Source: Oryzobacter telluris (GTDB taxonomy: Bacteria; Actinomycetota; Actinomycetes; Actinomycetales; Dermatophilaceae). Taken from it: DNA of 64,000 bases. Below are positions 40,119-50,254 of the stretch, one piece after another. The notes beneath the pieces were generated by a model. The model did not search any database and was not told the origin of the DNA. It saw only the letters and a program-made list of their open reading frames with translations. The DNA lies in NCBI RefSeq assembly GCF_043099285.1, contig NZ_CP170723.1:1302001-1366000 (forward strand), written 5' to 3'. The stretch's first letter is position 1, and each line of letters begins with the position of its first letter. The translations under genes were made by a program, and so were the position numbers.

Positions 40119-43100
40119 GTGCGAGACCCCCACCCCGTCGACCAGGTCCACCCCCGGCTCAGCGTGGTGGTCCCGATCTACAACGTCGAGGACTACCTCG
40201 TCTCGTGCCTGGAGTCCCTCGACGAGCAGACCTTCCGCGAGCTCGAGGTCATCCTCGTCGACGACGGCTCCCCGGACACCTCGGGGCAGATCGCCGAGGA
40301 CTTCGCCGCGGGCCGCGAGAACTGGCACGTCCTGCACGTCGAGAACGGCGGCCTGGGCCGGGCCCGCAACATCGGGCTCGACCACGCGAACGCCGACTAC
40401 GTGACCTTCGTCGACTCCGACGACGTCGTCCCCCGCGACGCCTACGAGCTGATGATGCACGCCATCGAGGGCAGCGGCAGCGACATCGTCAGCGGCGGCG
40501 TCCTGCGCTACGACGGCGCCCGCACGCGCCCGTCGGGCCTGCACAGCCGCGCGGTCCCGGAGACCAAGGTCGCGACCCACGTCCGCCGGATGCCCTCGCT
40601 CATCTACGACACCACCGCGTGGAACAAGATCTTCCGCCGCCAGTTCCTCCTCGAGCACGGGCTGCGCTTCCCCGAGGGCGTCTACTACGAGGACATCCCG
40701 CTCACGGTGCCCGCCCACTTCCTCGCCCGCTCGGTCGACCTCATCGAGGAGCCGGTCTACCTCTGGCGCGAGCGGCAGACCGCCGAGCAGTCGATCACCC
40801 AGCGCCGCGCCGAGGTCCGAAACCTCGTCGACCGGATGGCCGCGGTCTCCTCGGTCAACGACTTCCTCGAGCGCACCAACGAGGTCGAGGGCAAGCGCCT
40901 GCACGACCTCAAGGTCCTCACCCTCGACATGCCGCTGTTCCTCGACGTCCTCCACGAGGGCGACGACGCCTACGCCGACACGCTGGTCCGGGTGTTCCGC
41001 GAGTACCTCGACGACGTCGACCCCGAGGTCATCGCGAGCCTGCCGCCCCGGCGCCGGCTCGCCTACCACCTCATCTCCGTGGGACGCACCGCCGACCTCG
41101 TCGAGGCCCACCAGCAGCAGCTGCGCGACCCCAAGCCCGAGGTCGTGCGCCGCGGGGTGCGCCTGTACGTGCGGCTGCCGTTCTTCGGCGACCCCGCCCT
41201 CGGCGTCCCGGACGCGGTCTACGACGTCACCCGCTCGCAGCGCCTCGTCACCGGGGTGCGCGACGTGCGGTGGAACCGCTCGACCCTCGAGGTCGACGGC
41301 CACGGCTTCATCGACGGCGTCCCCGACGTCGGGCCGGGGTCGACCCTGCACCGCCTCCAGCTGCGCGTCGTCGGCGCGAAGACCGGCCGCACCACGGTGC
41401 GCGCCCGCCGCGTGCGGCGCCCCGACGTCACCGCCCGTTCCAAGGACCGCCCGGTCAGCTACGACGGCTCCGGCTTCCTCGCCCGCATCCCCGCCTCCGA
41501 CTTCGTCCTGCCCGAGGGCAAGGACGCCTGCGAGCTCGAGCTCGTCGCCCAGGTGGCGGCTCCTGCGGCCCGCCGCGGCTCGGCCGTGGGGACGCCCGAC
41601 CTGTCGCGCGCGCTGCACCCGCCCCGCGGCTGGGCCCCCGACGGCGTCCTCGTCGTGCCCGGCTACCGCGGCAAGAAGATGCGGATCGCGGTGCGCCGCA
41701 CCCTGGCCGTCGTCCACGACCTCGAGGTCGACGGCGAGGTCGTGACCCTCAGCCTGCGCGCCGCGCCCGGCCGTGAGCTGCCCGACGCGTGGGTCCACCT
41801 GCGCCGCCTCGACGCCTCCGAGGGCGTCACGGTCCGCCTCGAGCGCGACGGCGCGACCGGCGTGGCCCGGATCCCGGCCGAGGCCCTCGACGTCACCTCG
41901 CGCTCCCTCGCCGAGCGGCACTGGCGGCTCTGGCTCGCCACCGCCCACGACGACGACCCGCAGGACGCCGGCCGGCTCGTCGACGACCTCGTCACCGCGG
42001 CCTCGGCCGCCGAGCGCGAGGCCCCGCGCGGGCTCACCCTCCAGGGACGGCACGTCGCCCCGGTCGACGTCGACCCCGAGCCCGGCCCCGGCCGAGCCCG
42101 CCTGCACGGCCGCCTCCTCCAGCTGCGCGAGCGCGGCGTCACGGGCGCGATCCTCGTCGACGGGCCGTTCCGTCCCGAGCTCACCGACTTCGCGTTCACC
42201 CCGGCCGGCCTCGACCTGCACGGCGACACCGGCGGCATCGACCTCGACCGGCTCCTCCTCGTCTCCCAGTCCGACCGCCTCGAGGTGCCCGTCCAGGTCG
42301 TGGGCGACACCTGGCGCGCGCACGTGCCGAGCAACGGCGACCCGGGCCGGGCGTCGCTGCGCTGGCTGCGCCCCGGCCGCTGGACCGTCTTCGCGGCGGC
42401 GCCGGGCGAGGTCGACCCCGACCTCGGCATCCACGTCTCCGCCCTCGCCGAGTCGCACCTCGGGGACGAGGGTGGCGACAAGGTGCTCGTCCAGCTGCGC
42501 ACCTCACCGGCCCACGAGCTGGGCATCCTCGCCGACGGAGGCGGGTCGTGGTCGGACCGCGGGGCCTTCAACGCCAAGGTCGCCCGCAAGGTCCACTACC
42601 GGCTGGCCCGGAGGATGCCGCTCACCGACACCGTGGTCTTCGAGTCGTGGAAGGGGCGCCAGTTCTCCGACAACCCGCGCGCCATCTACGAGGAGCTCGT
42701 CCGCCGCGGTGACCGCCGCCGGCTCGTCTGGGCGGTCGAGCACCACGGGGTCGAGGTCCCCGACGGCGTCGAGTCCGTCGTCGTCGGCAGCCGCGCGTAC
42801 TACCGGGCGCTGGGCCGGGCCCGCTGGCTCGTGAGCAACGACGCGATGCCCAAGCACTACGTCAAGCGCGAGGGCTCGCGCTACGCCCAGACCTGGCACG
42901 GGACCCCGCTCAAGCGCATCGGGTTCGACATGGAGAACGTGCAGATGGCGAACAAGAACTACCTCAAGCAGTTCGCCAAGGAGGTGCTCAAGTGGGACGC
43001 CCTGGTGTCCCCGAACCCCTACTCCACCGAGATCCTCGCCCGGGCCTTCGACTTCCACGGCCCGGTGCTCGAGACCGGCTACCCGCGCAACGACATCTTC

Positions 43101-43715
43101 CACCGGCCCGAGGACCGGGCCGCGCGCACGGCCGCCGTGCGCGAGCGGCTCGGCATCGAGCCCGGCCGGCGCGTCATCCTCTACGCCCCCACGTGGCGCG
43201 ACAACCACTACGACAAGGCCGGGCGCTACCAGTTCGCGATGAAGCTCGACCTCGAGCGCATGCACCGCCGGTTCAAGGACGACAGCGTCCTGCTCATCCG
43301 CGGGCACCACCTCGTCGCCAACAGCGTCGACACCTCGATGTTCGGGGGCTTCGCCCGCAACGTGTCGCACTACCCGGACATCAGCGACCTCTACCTCGCG
43401 GCCGACGTCCTCGTCACCGACTACTCCTCGGTGATGTTCGACTTCGTCAACACCGGCCGGCCGATGCTCTTCTTCACGCACGACCTCGAGGCCTACCGCG
43501 ACGACCTGCGCGGCTTCTACATCGACTTCGAGGCCGAGGCGCCCGGCCCGCTGCTGAAGCACACGAGCGAGGTCGCCGACGCGATCGCCGACCTCGACGC
43601 CGTGGCGGCGGCGCACGCCGACCGGTACGAGGCGTTCCGGCAGAAGTTCGCCTCCCTCGAGGACGGGAAGGCCTCGGCCCGCTTCGTCGACCAGTTCCTG
43701 GGCGGGAGCGCCTGA
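40119..43715 (+). CDS. Bifunctional GT2 glycosyltransferase / CDP-glycerol glycerophosphotransferase
   Basis: In this 1198-residue protein, residues 10-230 form a GT-A family 2 domain (LSVVVPIYNVEDYLVSCLES, VILVDDGSPDTS, YVTFVDSDDVVPRDAY). Residues 330-820 are a large beta-rich middle region without recognised motifs. Residues 840-1195 are a TagB/TagF-type glycerophosphotransferase: FESWKGRQFSDNPRAIYEEL, QTWHGTPLKRIGFDMEN near 925, ILYAPTWRD, RGHH, and VTDYSSVMFDFVNTGRP. The C-terminal part polymerises poly(glycerol phosphate) or related units from CDP-glycerol. GTG 40119 follows AATACT by 8 nt (leaderless). It overlaps the LicD-like gene by one base (TGATG). Confidence 0.9.
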   Translation: MRDPHPVDQVHPRLSVVVPIYNVEDYLVSCLESLDEQTFRELEVILVDDGSPDTSGQIAEDFAAGRENWHVLHVENGGLGRARNIGLDHANADYVTFVDSDDVVPRDAYELMMHAIEGSGSDIVSGGVLRYDGARTRPSGLHSRAVPETKVATHVRRMPSLIYDTTAWNKIFRRQFLLEHGLRFPEGVYYEDIPLTVPAHFLARSVDLIEEPVYLWRERQTAEQSITQRRAEVRNLVDRMAAVSSVNDFLERTNEVEGKRLHDLKVLTLDMPLFLDVLHEGDDAYADTLVRVFREYLDDVDPEVIASLPPRRRLAYHLISVGRTADLVEAHQQQLRDPKPEVVRRGVRLYVRLPFFGDPALGVPDAVYDVTRSQRLVTGVRDVRWNRSTLEVDGHGFIDGVPDVGPGSTLHRLQLRVVGAKTGRTTVRARRVRRPDVTARSKDRPVSYDGSGFLARIPASDFVLPEGKDACELELVAQVAAPAARRGSAVGTPDLSRALHPPRGWAPDGVLVVPGYRGKKMRIAVRRTLAVVHDLEVDGEVVTLSLRAAPGRELPDAWVHLRRLDASEGVTVRLERDGATGVARIPAEALDVTSRSLAERHWRLWLATAHDDDPQDAGRLVDDLVTAASAAEREAPRGLTLQGRHVAPVDVDPEPGPGRARLHGRLLQLRERGVTGAILVDGPFRPELTDFAFTPAGLDLHGDTGGIDLDRLLLVSQSDRLEVPVQVVGDTWRAHVPSNGDPGRASLRWLRPGRWTVFAAAPGEVDPDLGIHVSALAESHLGDEGGDKVLVQLRTSPAHELGILADGGGSWSDRGAFNAKVARKVHYRLARRMPLTDTVVFESWKGRQFSDNPRAIYEELVRRGDRRRLVWAVEHHGVEVPDGVESVVVGSRAYYRALGRARWLVSNDAMPKHYVKREGSRYAQTWHGTPLKRIGFDMENVQMANKNYLKQFAKEVLKWDALVSPNPYSTEILARAFDFHGPVLETGYPRNDIFHRPEDRAARTAAVRERLGIEPGRRVILYAPTWRDNHYDKAGRYQFAMKLDLERMHRRFKDDSVLLIRGHHLVANSVDTSMFGGFARNVSHYPDISDLYLAADVLVTDYSSVMFDFVNTGRPMLFFTHDLEAYRDDLRGFYIDFEAEAPGPLLKHTSEVADAIADLDAVAAAHADRYEAFRQKFASLEDGKASARFVDQFLGGSA

Positions 43716-44929
43716 TGCTCAGCAAGTCCTACGGGCTGCTCAACTTCCTCAACCGCTCCCATGGCCCGGCCTTCCGGCACGGGGTCGGCGCCGCCGCGTG
43801 GGCGGGCACCCTCGCCGTCACGGGCCGGCCGTCCATCGCGACGCTCGTGCGCCACCAGTTCGTGGACGACGAGACGAAGTACGCCTTCCGCCTCGCCGGC
43901 TGGGTCCTGCGGCGCGGCTGGCCCAAGGTCGAGACCGTCACGGACGACTTCTTCGACTTCACCCAGGGCGCCGAGCCCGCCGACCTCGACGCGCTCGAGG
44001 GCTTCATCCGGTGGCGCCGCGCGGCCCTGCCCGAGCACCTGTGGCGGGCCGACGACCTGTTCGTGCGCGCCGCCCGCATCCACGCCCAGCTCGACGCCGG
44101 GGCCACCGACGTCGAGGACCTGCGCGACGACTTCGTCGCCCGGGCCGACGAGCTGCTCCCGCTCATCAGCGCACCCCACGGCTCCGACGCGCCCAGCGCG
44201 GGGGAGCGGCAGGGCGACTTCTCGGTGGAGGACGCCCGCACGGCGCTCGCCGACCTCGCCACGGCCCTGCCGGTCGACGAGTGGCGCTGGTACGTCATCA
44301 GCGGCACCTTCCTCGGGATCGTGCGCGAGGGCGGCTTCCTCGCCCACGACTACGACATCGACGTCGGCATCACCTTCGACCCCGAGCACCCCGAGGTCAT
44401 GGACGCGATGATCGAGGCGCTGCGCCGCTCGCCGCGCTACGTGGTGAAGAAGGTCGACGACGCGCAGTCGGTGGTCGAGACCTCGCCGGGGCGGTACGCG
44501 GTGCGCCGCTCGCTCGCGCTGGTCAAGCTGATCCACGAGAACGGGATCAACGTCGACGTCTTCGTGCACCACCGCGAGGGCGACGTGCTGTGGCACGGCT
44601 CGTCGATCCACCGCTGGGAGAACCACGCCTTCGACCTCGCCGAGCACGAGCTCGCGGGGATCCGGGTCCTCGGCCCCGCCGACTCCGACCGCTACCTCAC
44701 CGAGAACTACGGCGACTGGCGCACGCCGGTGACCGAGTTCAACTGCACGACGGGCACGCCCAACCTCGTCATCACCCGCAGCTTCCGCTCGGTGGCCCTG
44801 TTCCTCACCCGGCTGGCGCACTTCGCCCACGGCGACCCGGCCGAGTACGAGAAGCTGCGTGCCACCCTCGTCGCCGACGGCCTCCTGCGCGACGACGGCG
44901 GCGTGCTGCGCCTCGCTCGCGTCATCTGA
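43715..44929 (+). CDS. LicD-family phosphotransferase-like protein
   Basis: The 404-residue protein has an ~180-residue helical N-terminal part of unknown role and a C-terminal LicD/nucleotidyltransferase-fold domain. The family core is WYVISGTFLGIVREGGFLAH near residue 196, then DYDIDVGITFDPE, with VFVHHREGD, and the terminal YLTENYGDWRTPVTEFNC. LicD proteins attach phosphocholine or similar phosphorylated groups to teichoic acids; fukutin-related homologues transfer ribitol phosphate. Its position inside the glycerophosphotransferase/ABC exporter run points to polymer decoration. ATG 43715 overlaps the previous stop by one base. Confidence 0.85.
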   Translation: MLSKSYGLLNFLNRSHGPAFRHGVGAAAWAGTLAVTGRPSIATLVRHQFVDDETKYAFRLAGWVLRRGWPKVETVTDDFFDFTQGAEPADLDALEGFIRWRRAALPEHLWRADDLFVRAARIHAQLDAGATDVEDLRDDFVARADELLPLISAPHGSDAPSAGERQGDFSVEDARTALADLATALPVDEWRWYVISGTFLGIVREGGFLAHDYDIDVGITFDPEHPEVMDAMIEALRRSPRYVVKKVDDAQSVVETSPGRYAVRRSLALVKLIHENGINVDVFVHHREGDVLWHGSSIHRWENHAFDLAEHELAGIRVLGPADSDRYLTENYGDWRTPVTEFNCTTGTPNLVITRSFRSVALFLTRLAHFAHGDPAEYEKLRATLVADGLLRDDGGVLRLARVI

Positions 44930-45005
44930 TGCGTGCCGTATCCTCGCTCCGGCGCCCTCCGCGCCGCAGCACCCCACCCGCCGCAGAGACGAGGTCACCG
45001 CGTTG

Positions 45006-45797
45006 ATGACACGGATCCGGGCGGTCTGGGGTCGGCGCGAGATCCTCTGGACCCTCGTCCAGCGCGACCTGCGGGTCCGCTACTCCCGCAGCATCCTCGG
45101 CTACGTGTGGACCGTCCTCGACCCGCTGCTGATGGCGGCCGTCTACTTCGTCGTCTTCACGTACGTCTTCAACGCCAAGCGCGTCGCCGACACCCCGTAC
45201 TTCCTGTACCTGCTGTCGGGTCTGCTGGGCTGGCAGTGGTTCACGGCGTCGGTCACCGACACGACGAAGAGCCTGATCCAGGAGGCGCGGCTGGTCCGCT
45301 CCACCAACCTGCCGCGCGAGGTGTGGGTCATCCGCTGCGTCGTGGCCAAGGGCGTGGAGTACCTGCTGTCGCTGCCGATCCTCGTCGGCTTCGTCATCTA
45401 CTACCTCGTCATCGGCCAGGTGCACCTCGACTGGGAGCTCGTGCTGTTCCCGCTCGGCCTCGTGCTGCAGTTCGTCCTGCTCGTCGGGCTCGGCCTGGTG
45501 CTCGCGCCGATCACGGTGCTCGCCACCGACATGCAGCGGGTCGTGCGCATCGTCCTGCGCTTCCTGTTCTACCTCTCGCCGGTGCTCTACGGCGCCCACT
45601 CGGTGCCCGACGGCCTGCGGTGGGTCCTCGCCCTCAACCCGCTCAACGGCGTCCTGTCGCTCTACCGCGGTGGGCTGTTCGAGCGCGGCGTCAACTGGGT
45701 CGACGTCGGCGCGGCCACGGTGATCTCCGTGGCGCTCGTCGCCGTCGGGTTCTGGGTGTTCGCCCGCCTCGAGCGGTCGGTCCTCAAGGAGATCTGA
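45006..45797 (+). CDS. ABC-2 type polysaccharide/teichoic acid exporter, permease (TagG-like)
   Basis: The 263-residue permease has six membrane helices in the ABC-2 polysaccharide exporter pattern. The amphipathic start REILWTLVQRDLRVRYSRSI leads to LGYVWTVLDPLLMAAVYFVV, then LLSGLLGWQWFTASVTDTTK, VEYLLSLPILVGFVIYYLVI, and RWVLALNPLNGVLSLYRGGL. It exports lipid-linked polymer across the membrane together with the ATPase encoded 4 bp downstream. The start is uncertain: ATG 45006 or TTG 45003, with GAGG about 10-13 nt upstream. TATCCT (44939-44944) could be a promoter for this gene. Confidence 0.9.
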   Translation: MTRIRAVWGRREILWTLVQRDLRVRYSRSILGYVWTVLDPLLMAAVYFVVFTYVFNAKRVADTPYFLYLLSGLLGWQWFTASVTDTTKSLIQEARLVRSTNLPREVWVIRCVVAKGVEYLLSLPILVGFVIYYLVIGQVHLDWELVLFPLGLVLQFVLLVGLGLVLAPITVLATDMQRVVRIVLRFLFYLSPVLYGAHSVPDGLRWVLALNPLNGVLSLYRGGLFERGVNWVDVGAATVISVALVAVGFWVFARLERSVLKEI

Positions 45798-45801
45798 GCC
45801 C

Positions 45802-46548
<747 letters not shown>

Positions 46549-46613
46549 GGGGGTCGCGTACGCCTCGCCCGGTATCCTCGGGGGGTTCCCCCACGACCAC
46601 GGAGTACCCCCTG

Positions 46614-48221
46614 ATGAGCGCTGCCACCGACCGGGTGACACGAGACCAGACCGCCCCCGGCGACGAGCGCGGCGCCCGTGCCCCGTGGTCCGGGACACCG
46701 CTGACCAGGCGTGACGTGGCGGTGGCCGCGGTCATCGCCGCGGTGGTCGTGGTGGTCGCCATCGTGTGGCGCTCGCCGATCGTCCCCACCGACCCGTGGC
46801 ACTACGTCCGCTCGGCGCTGGAGTTCCCGAGCGCGAACTGGGTGCCGCTCGGCTTCACGCGTTACGGCATCATCCTCGCCACGATCCCGCCGGCCTTCGT
46901 CTTCAAGAACGCCGAGGCCTCGTACTACTTCTGGCCGTTGGTGTCGGCGGCGATGCTCTCGGCCTCGCTCTACCTCGTGGGTCGCCGGCTGTGGAGCCCG
47001 GTGGCCGGGCTCGTCGCGGTCGTCGTGCTGTTCACCAACACCATCGTCTTCTTCAACCTCAGCCGCGGGTACCCCGACATCATGTCGATGGCGCTGGTCA
47101 TGACCGCGCTGCTCACGGCCCTGCTGGCGCGCGACCGCGGCTTCACGGGCAAGAGCGCGATCGCCTGGCTGCTCGTCACCGGCTTCCTCCTCGGGTGGAG
47201 CTTCGAGGTGCGCGAGACGGGGATGCTCGCGTGGCCGATCGTGCTCGCGGTGCTCTGGCAGCGCGGCCGGGTGCTGCGCAACCTCGCGATCGTGGCGGCG
47301 CCGGTGCTCGCGTGGGCCGCCCTCGACGTCGGGATCAGCGGGCTGGTCTACGGCGACCCGCTGCTCAAGCTGCACACCCTGACGGGGACCAACCCGACCG
47401 GTGTCGGCAACGCGCCCCCGCCGCCGCCCACCCGCATCGACGACGCCGACCGCACCCGCTGGGGCTACTTCCTCTCCATCCCCAAGGCGGCGCTCGAGCG
47501 CGGTGACGGGGTGTGGCTGGTCGTCAGCGGGATCGTCGCGGCGCTGGCGATCGTGGCGCGCAACCGGGGGCTGCGGCTCGCGGCGTTCGGCTTCATCTCC
47601 GTCTACGGGGTCAACCTGCTGCTCGGCGGCGTGCTGTTCCCGAAGCGCCCGTTCGGCACCCTCATCGTGCCCCGCTACTGGATCCAGTACTTCCCGTTCA
47701 TCGCGCTCGTCATCGGCGGGCTCGTGGCCGTGGCCGCGGCGTGGCTGATGAGGCGGTCCTCCCTGTCGGGGAAGGGAGCCGGGGCGCTCGTGACGGCCGG
47801 AGTCGCCATCGTCGGGCTGGCCTGGCCGGTCTACCACGCGGTGACCTACGTGCCCACGGTGCAGGCGTTCGCCATCAACGGCGGCGACGGGCTGCAGCAG
47901 CTGCGCGCCCACCTCGCGGCGGAGAAGTTCGAGACCACGGAGGTCTGGACCGACTGGGAGACCAAGCGGATGCTGCCCGCCTACCAGCGCCCGATCTGGG
48001 GTGGCGAGAAGGTCTGGAAGGGCACGCCCAAGAGCCTCACCGGCGCGGGTGTGCCCGAGGCAGGCGACGCCGTGCTGATCTTCAGCGCCGACGACGCCGT
48101 GTGCGACCACTGCCGGCGCGCCCTCGAACCGTGGGCCGCGAAGAACCCGACCATCCCGCCGACGTGGGACCTCACGTGGGAGGACGCCGCCCACACCGTC
48201 CAGTTCTACGTCGTGCGCTGA
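46614..48221 (+). CDS. Multi-spanning membrane protein, GT-C/PMT-like glycosyltransferase candidate
   Basis: The 535-residue protein has about ten membrane helices. The first extracellular loop after helix 1 contains IVPTDPWHYVRSALEFP and GFTRYGIILATIPPAF, the position where GT-C enzymes (ArnT, PMT_2) keep their catalytic aspartate. Others are NTIVFFNLSRGYPDIMSMAL and FSFEVRETGM-type loops, and a soluble C-terminal region (about 425-535) with a CDHC motif (VCDHCRRALEPW). GT-C enzymes use polyprenyl-phosphate sugars on the outer membrane face. TATCCT (46573-46578) and GGAG about 9 nt before the ATG give a leadered start. Functional assignment is inference. Confidence 0.65.
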   Translation: MSAATDRVTRDQTAPGDERGARAPWSGTPLTRRDVAVAAVIAAVVVVVAIVWRSPIVPTDPWHYVRSALEFPSANWVPLGFTRYGIILATIPPAFVFKNAEASYYFWPLVSAAMLSASLYLVGRRLWSPVAGLVAVVVLFTNTIVFFNLSRGYPDIMSMALVMTALLTALLARDRGFTGKSAIAWLLVTGFLLGWSFEVRETGMLAWPIVLAVLWQRGRVLRNLAIVAAPVLAWAALDVGISGLVYGDPLLKLHTLTGTNPTGVGNAPPPPPTRIDDADRTRWGYFLSIPKAALERGDGVWLVVSGIVAALAIVARNRGLRLAAFGFISVYGVNLLLGGVLFPKRPFGTLIVPRYWIQYFPFIALVIGGLVAVAAAWLMRRSSLSGKGAGALVTAGVAIVGLAWPVYHAVTYVPTVQAFAINGGDGLQQLRAHLAAEKFETTEVWTDWETKRMLPAYQRPIWGGEKVWKGTPKSLTGAGVPEAGDAVLIFSADDAVCDHCRRALEPWAAKNPTIPPTWDLTWEDAAHTVQFYVVR

Positions 48222-48325
48222 CGCCGAGCCGACGACGTCCCACCACCCCACGCCACCCGCCCGAACCGGCCCCCGCCGCCCGGAAACCGGAGTCGCCGAA
48301 CAGGGGCTTCCCAGAGCCGCGGAGC

Positions 48326-48347
48326 GGGTCGCCCGGAGGGGCGGCCC
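48326..48347. terminator. Possible hairpin terminator between convergent genes
   Basis: GGGTCGCC (48326-48333) can pair with GGCGGCCC (48340-48347) with one G-U pair and a 6-nt loop. It lies just before the DUF2304 stop in an otherwise gene-free 131-bp gap. Confidence 0.35.
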
Positions 48348-48352
48348 GGTCC

Positions 48353-48706
48353 TCAGGCGCCGGGGTCGGCCTGGTGGTGGCGCGTCTCCTCGAGCGCGAT
48401 CCGCCGGGCCAGCTTGGTGTAGCGGGTCTCGAGGTCGCGGAAGCGCAGGTAGGTCGTCACCGTGAAGCTGAGGAAGGCCACGACCAGCGCGTAGAGGACG
48501 AGGTCGGCGCCACGGCCGACCCCCACGAGCTTGGCGATGCTCGTCCAGAGGTCGGGGAAGAGGATCGTCACGAGCGCGAACCCCACGAACGCGATGAGGC
48601 CGAGGCGGCGGATCGCCTGGGCCCGCGCGCCGCGCGAGCGGAACAGCCGCACGGCCACGAGGAACACCACGACGATGAGGACGACCTGGATCAGCACGAT
48701 CTTCAT
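48353..48706 (-). CDS. DUF2304 small membrane protein
   Basis: The 117-residue protein has three membrane helices (VLIQVVLIVVVFLVAVRLF, LGLIAFVGFALVTILFP, ADLVLYALVVAFLSFTVTT) and a charged coiled tail starting YLRFRDLETRYTKLARRIA. This layout and the RAQAIRRLGLIAF stretch match DUF2304, a family nearly always encoded with a dolichol-phosphate-mannose-synthase-like glycosyltransferase. Its ATG overlaps the stop of such a gene (ATGA). It probably anchors or activates that enzyme at the membrane. Confidence 0.85.
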   Translation of the reverse strand: MKIVLIQVVLIVVVFLVAVRLFRSRGARAQAIRRLGLIAFVGFALVTILFPDLWTSIAKLVGVGRGADLVLYALVVAFLSFTVTTYLRFRDLETRYTKLARRIALEETRHHQADPGA

Positions 48707-49389
48707 CGCAGGATCAGCTCCACGAGGATGTTCACCGAGTTCCACAGCGACTGCCCCTTGGAGGTGCTGTAGTCGGTGTAGAGGATGTGGACCGGGCTCT
48801 CGCCGTAGCGGACGTCCATCTTCCCGATCTGCTCGACGAGCTCGCTCGCGTGGGCCATCCGGTTCTGCGTGATGTCGATCCGCTCGACGACGTCGCGGCG
48901 GATGAGGCGCAGCCCGTTGTGCGCGTCGGTGAGGCGGGTGCCCGTCGTCATGTTCGTGTAGCCCACGGCCGTGCGCAGGACGAGCTTCTTGAGCAAGCTC
49001 GGCGTCGTGCGGTCGTCGAGGAACCGCGACCCGAAGACGACCTGGAGGTCCTCGGCGCGGGCCTTGGCGAGCATCTCCAGGACGTCGGACACCTGGTGCT
49101 GGCCGTCGGAGTCGAAGGTGACGACCCACTGCATCGAGGGCACCGACCGGGCGTACTCGAAGCCGGTCTGCAGGGCCGCGCCCTGGCCGAGGTTCACCGG
49201 GTGCCGCACGACCACCGCACCGGCGGCCTCCGCGGCGTCGGCCCCGCGGTCGGAGGACCCGTCGTCGACGACGACGACGTTCGGGAAGGTGCGTCGGGCG
49301 TCGCGGACGACGTCGCCGATCACGGTCTCCTCGTTGAAGAGGGGGACCACGAGCCAGACGTCGTCGGTCGCCGGGTCGGTGGTGCTCAT
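48703..49389 (-). CDS. GT2 glycosyltransferase, dolichol-phosphate mannose synthase-like
   Basis: The 228-residue GT-A enzyme has VWLVVPLFNEETVIGDVVRD, VVVVDDGSSDRGADAAEAAG, NLGQGAALQTGFEYA, the metal-binding VVTFDSDGQHQVSDVLEML, and FGSRFLDDRTTP. These match enzymes that charge polyprenyl phosphate with a sugar from a nucleotide donor. It lacks membrane helices and relies on the DUF2304 protein. Leaderless start: TAGGCT (complement of 49397-49402) ends 7 nt before ATG 49389. GtrA (19091) and the GT-C-like protein (46614) could flip and use its product. Confidence 0.9.
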   Translation of the reverse strand: MSTTDPATDDVWLVVPLFNEETVIGDVVRDARRTFPNVVVVDDGSSDRGADAAEAAGAVVVRHPVNLGQGAALQTGFEYARSVPSMQWVVTFDSDGQHQVSDVLEMLAKARAEDLQVVFGSRFLDDRTTPSLLKKLVLRTAVGYTNMTTGTRLTDAHNGLRLIRRDVVERIDITQNRMAHASELVEQIGKMDVRYGESPVHILYTDYSTSKGQSLWNSVNILVELILR

Positions 49390-49453
49390 CGCGGACAGCC
49401 TACGGCGCACCGGTGGTGCGGGCGCGCAGGTGACCACCGCGCCCGGCGGGGTG

Positions 49454-50254
49454 TCACCACCCGGCGTCACGCGCCTGCCCGGCCCAGTAGCGCAGGCCCT
49501 CGTACTTGACCCTCGCGACCGCACCGCGACGCTTGCGCCCGGTCGCGGCGTGCTCCTCGTGCCGGAGGACGACCCCGGGCACGTACCGCACGGTCAGCCC
49601 GAGCCGAGCGCACTCCCGACCGAACCACAGCTCCTCGCCGAACAGGGCGAACGGGTAGTCGGTGCGGCCGCCGGCCGCGAAGTACCGCGGCGTCAGCACG
49701 ACGCACGACCCGTGCCCCGCGAACACGGCCGAGCCGGCCGGCGCCCCGGAGACGTTGCGCGAGCTGTGCCCCTCCTTGCGCAGCAGCAGCAGGTCGGCGA
49801 CGGCGGGGAAGCGGTGCACCGCGGCGAGGGCCCGCAGCCAGCGGGCCGACGGCGGCGCCATCAGGTTGGGGTTCTGGTCGACCCCCAGGCTGCCGATGAC
49901 GGCCGGCGCCAGCGCCCCGGCGTCCGGGTACGTGTCGACCGCCGCGAGCAGGTCGGCGACGAGGCCCGGGTCGGCCACGAGGTCGGCGTTGGAGAGCACG
50001 ACCGGCCGCGAGGTGTCGACCTCGGGCAGGGCGCGGTGCAGGGCAGGCAGGTAGCCCGGGTTGTCCTCGAACGAGAGCACGCGCACGCGGGGGTCGTCGG
50101 CGAACGCCGCCGTCGCGGCCTCGGTGTCCCCGGGCTTGTTGGCGCACAGCACGATGTCGACCGGGGCGTCGGCCCCGAACGAGGCCACGAGGTGCGTCGC
50201 ATCGTCGACCCCGCCGTACGAGACGACGACCCAGGTCAGGCGGGCGGCGCTCAC
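49454..50254 (-). CDS. GT2-like glycosyltransferase (rhamnosyltransferase-like)
   Basis: The 266-residue enzyme has a GT-A fold: LTWVVVSYGGVDDATHLVAS, VRVLSFEDNPGYLPALHRAL, PVVLSNADLVADPG (the DXD-like site with SNAD), and VFAGHGSCVVLTPRYFAAGG then FGEELWFGRECARLGL. This arrangement resembles WbbL/RfbF-type rhamnosyl- or galactofuranosyltransferases. GTG 50254 overlaps the stop of the next upstream gene (GTGA). Sugar specificity cannot be read. Confidence 0.82.
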   Translation of the reverse strand: MSAARLTWVVVSYGGVDDATHLVASFGADAPVDIVLCANKPGDTEAATAAFADDPRVRVLSFEDNPGYLPALHRALPEVDTSRPVVLSNADLVADPGLVADLLAAVDTYPDAGALAPAVIGSLGVDQNPNLMAPPSARWLRALAAVHRFPAVADLLLLRKEGHSSRNVSGAPAGSAVFAGHGSCVVLTPRYFAAGGRTDYPFALFGEELWFGRECARLGLTVRYVPGVVLRHEEHAATGRKRRGAVARVKYEGLRYWAGQARDAGW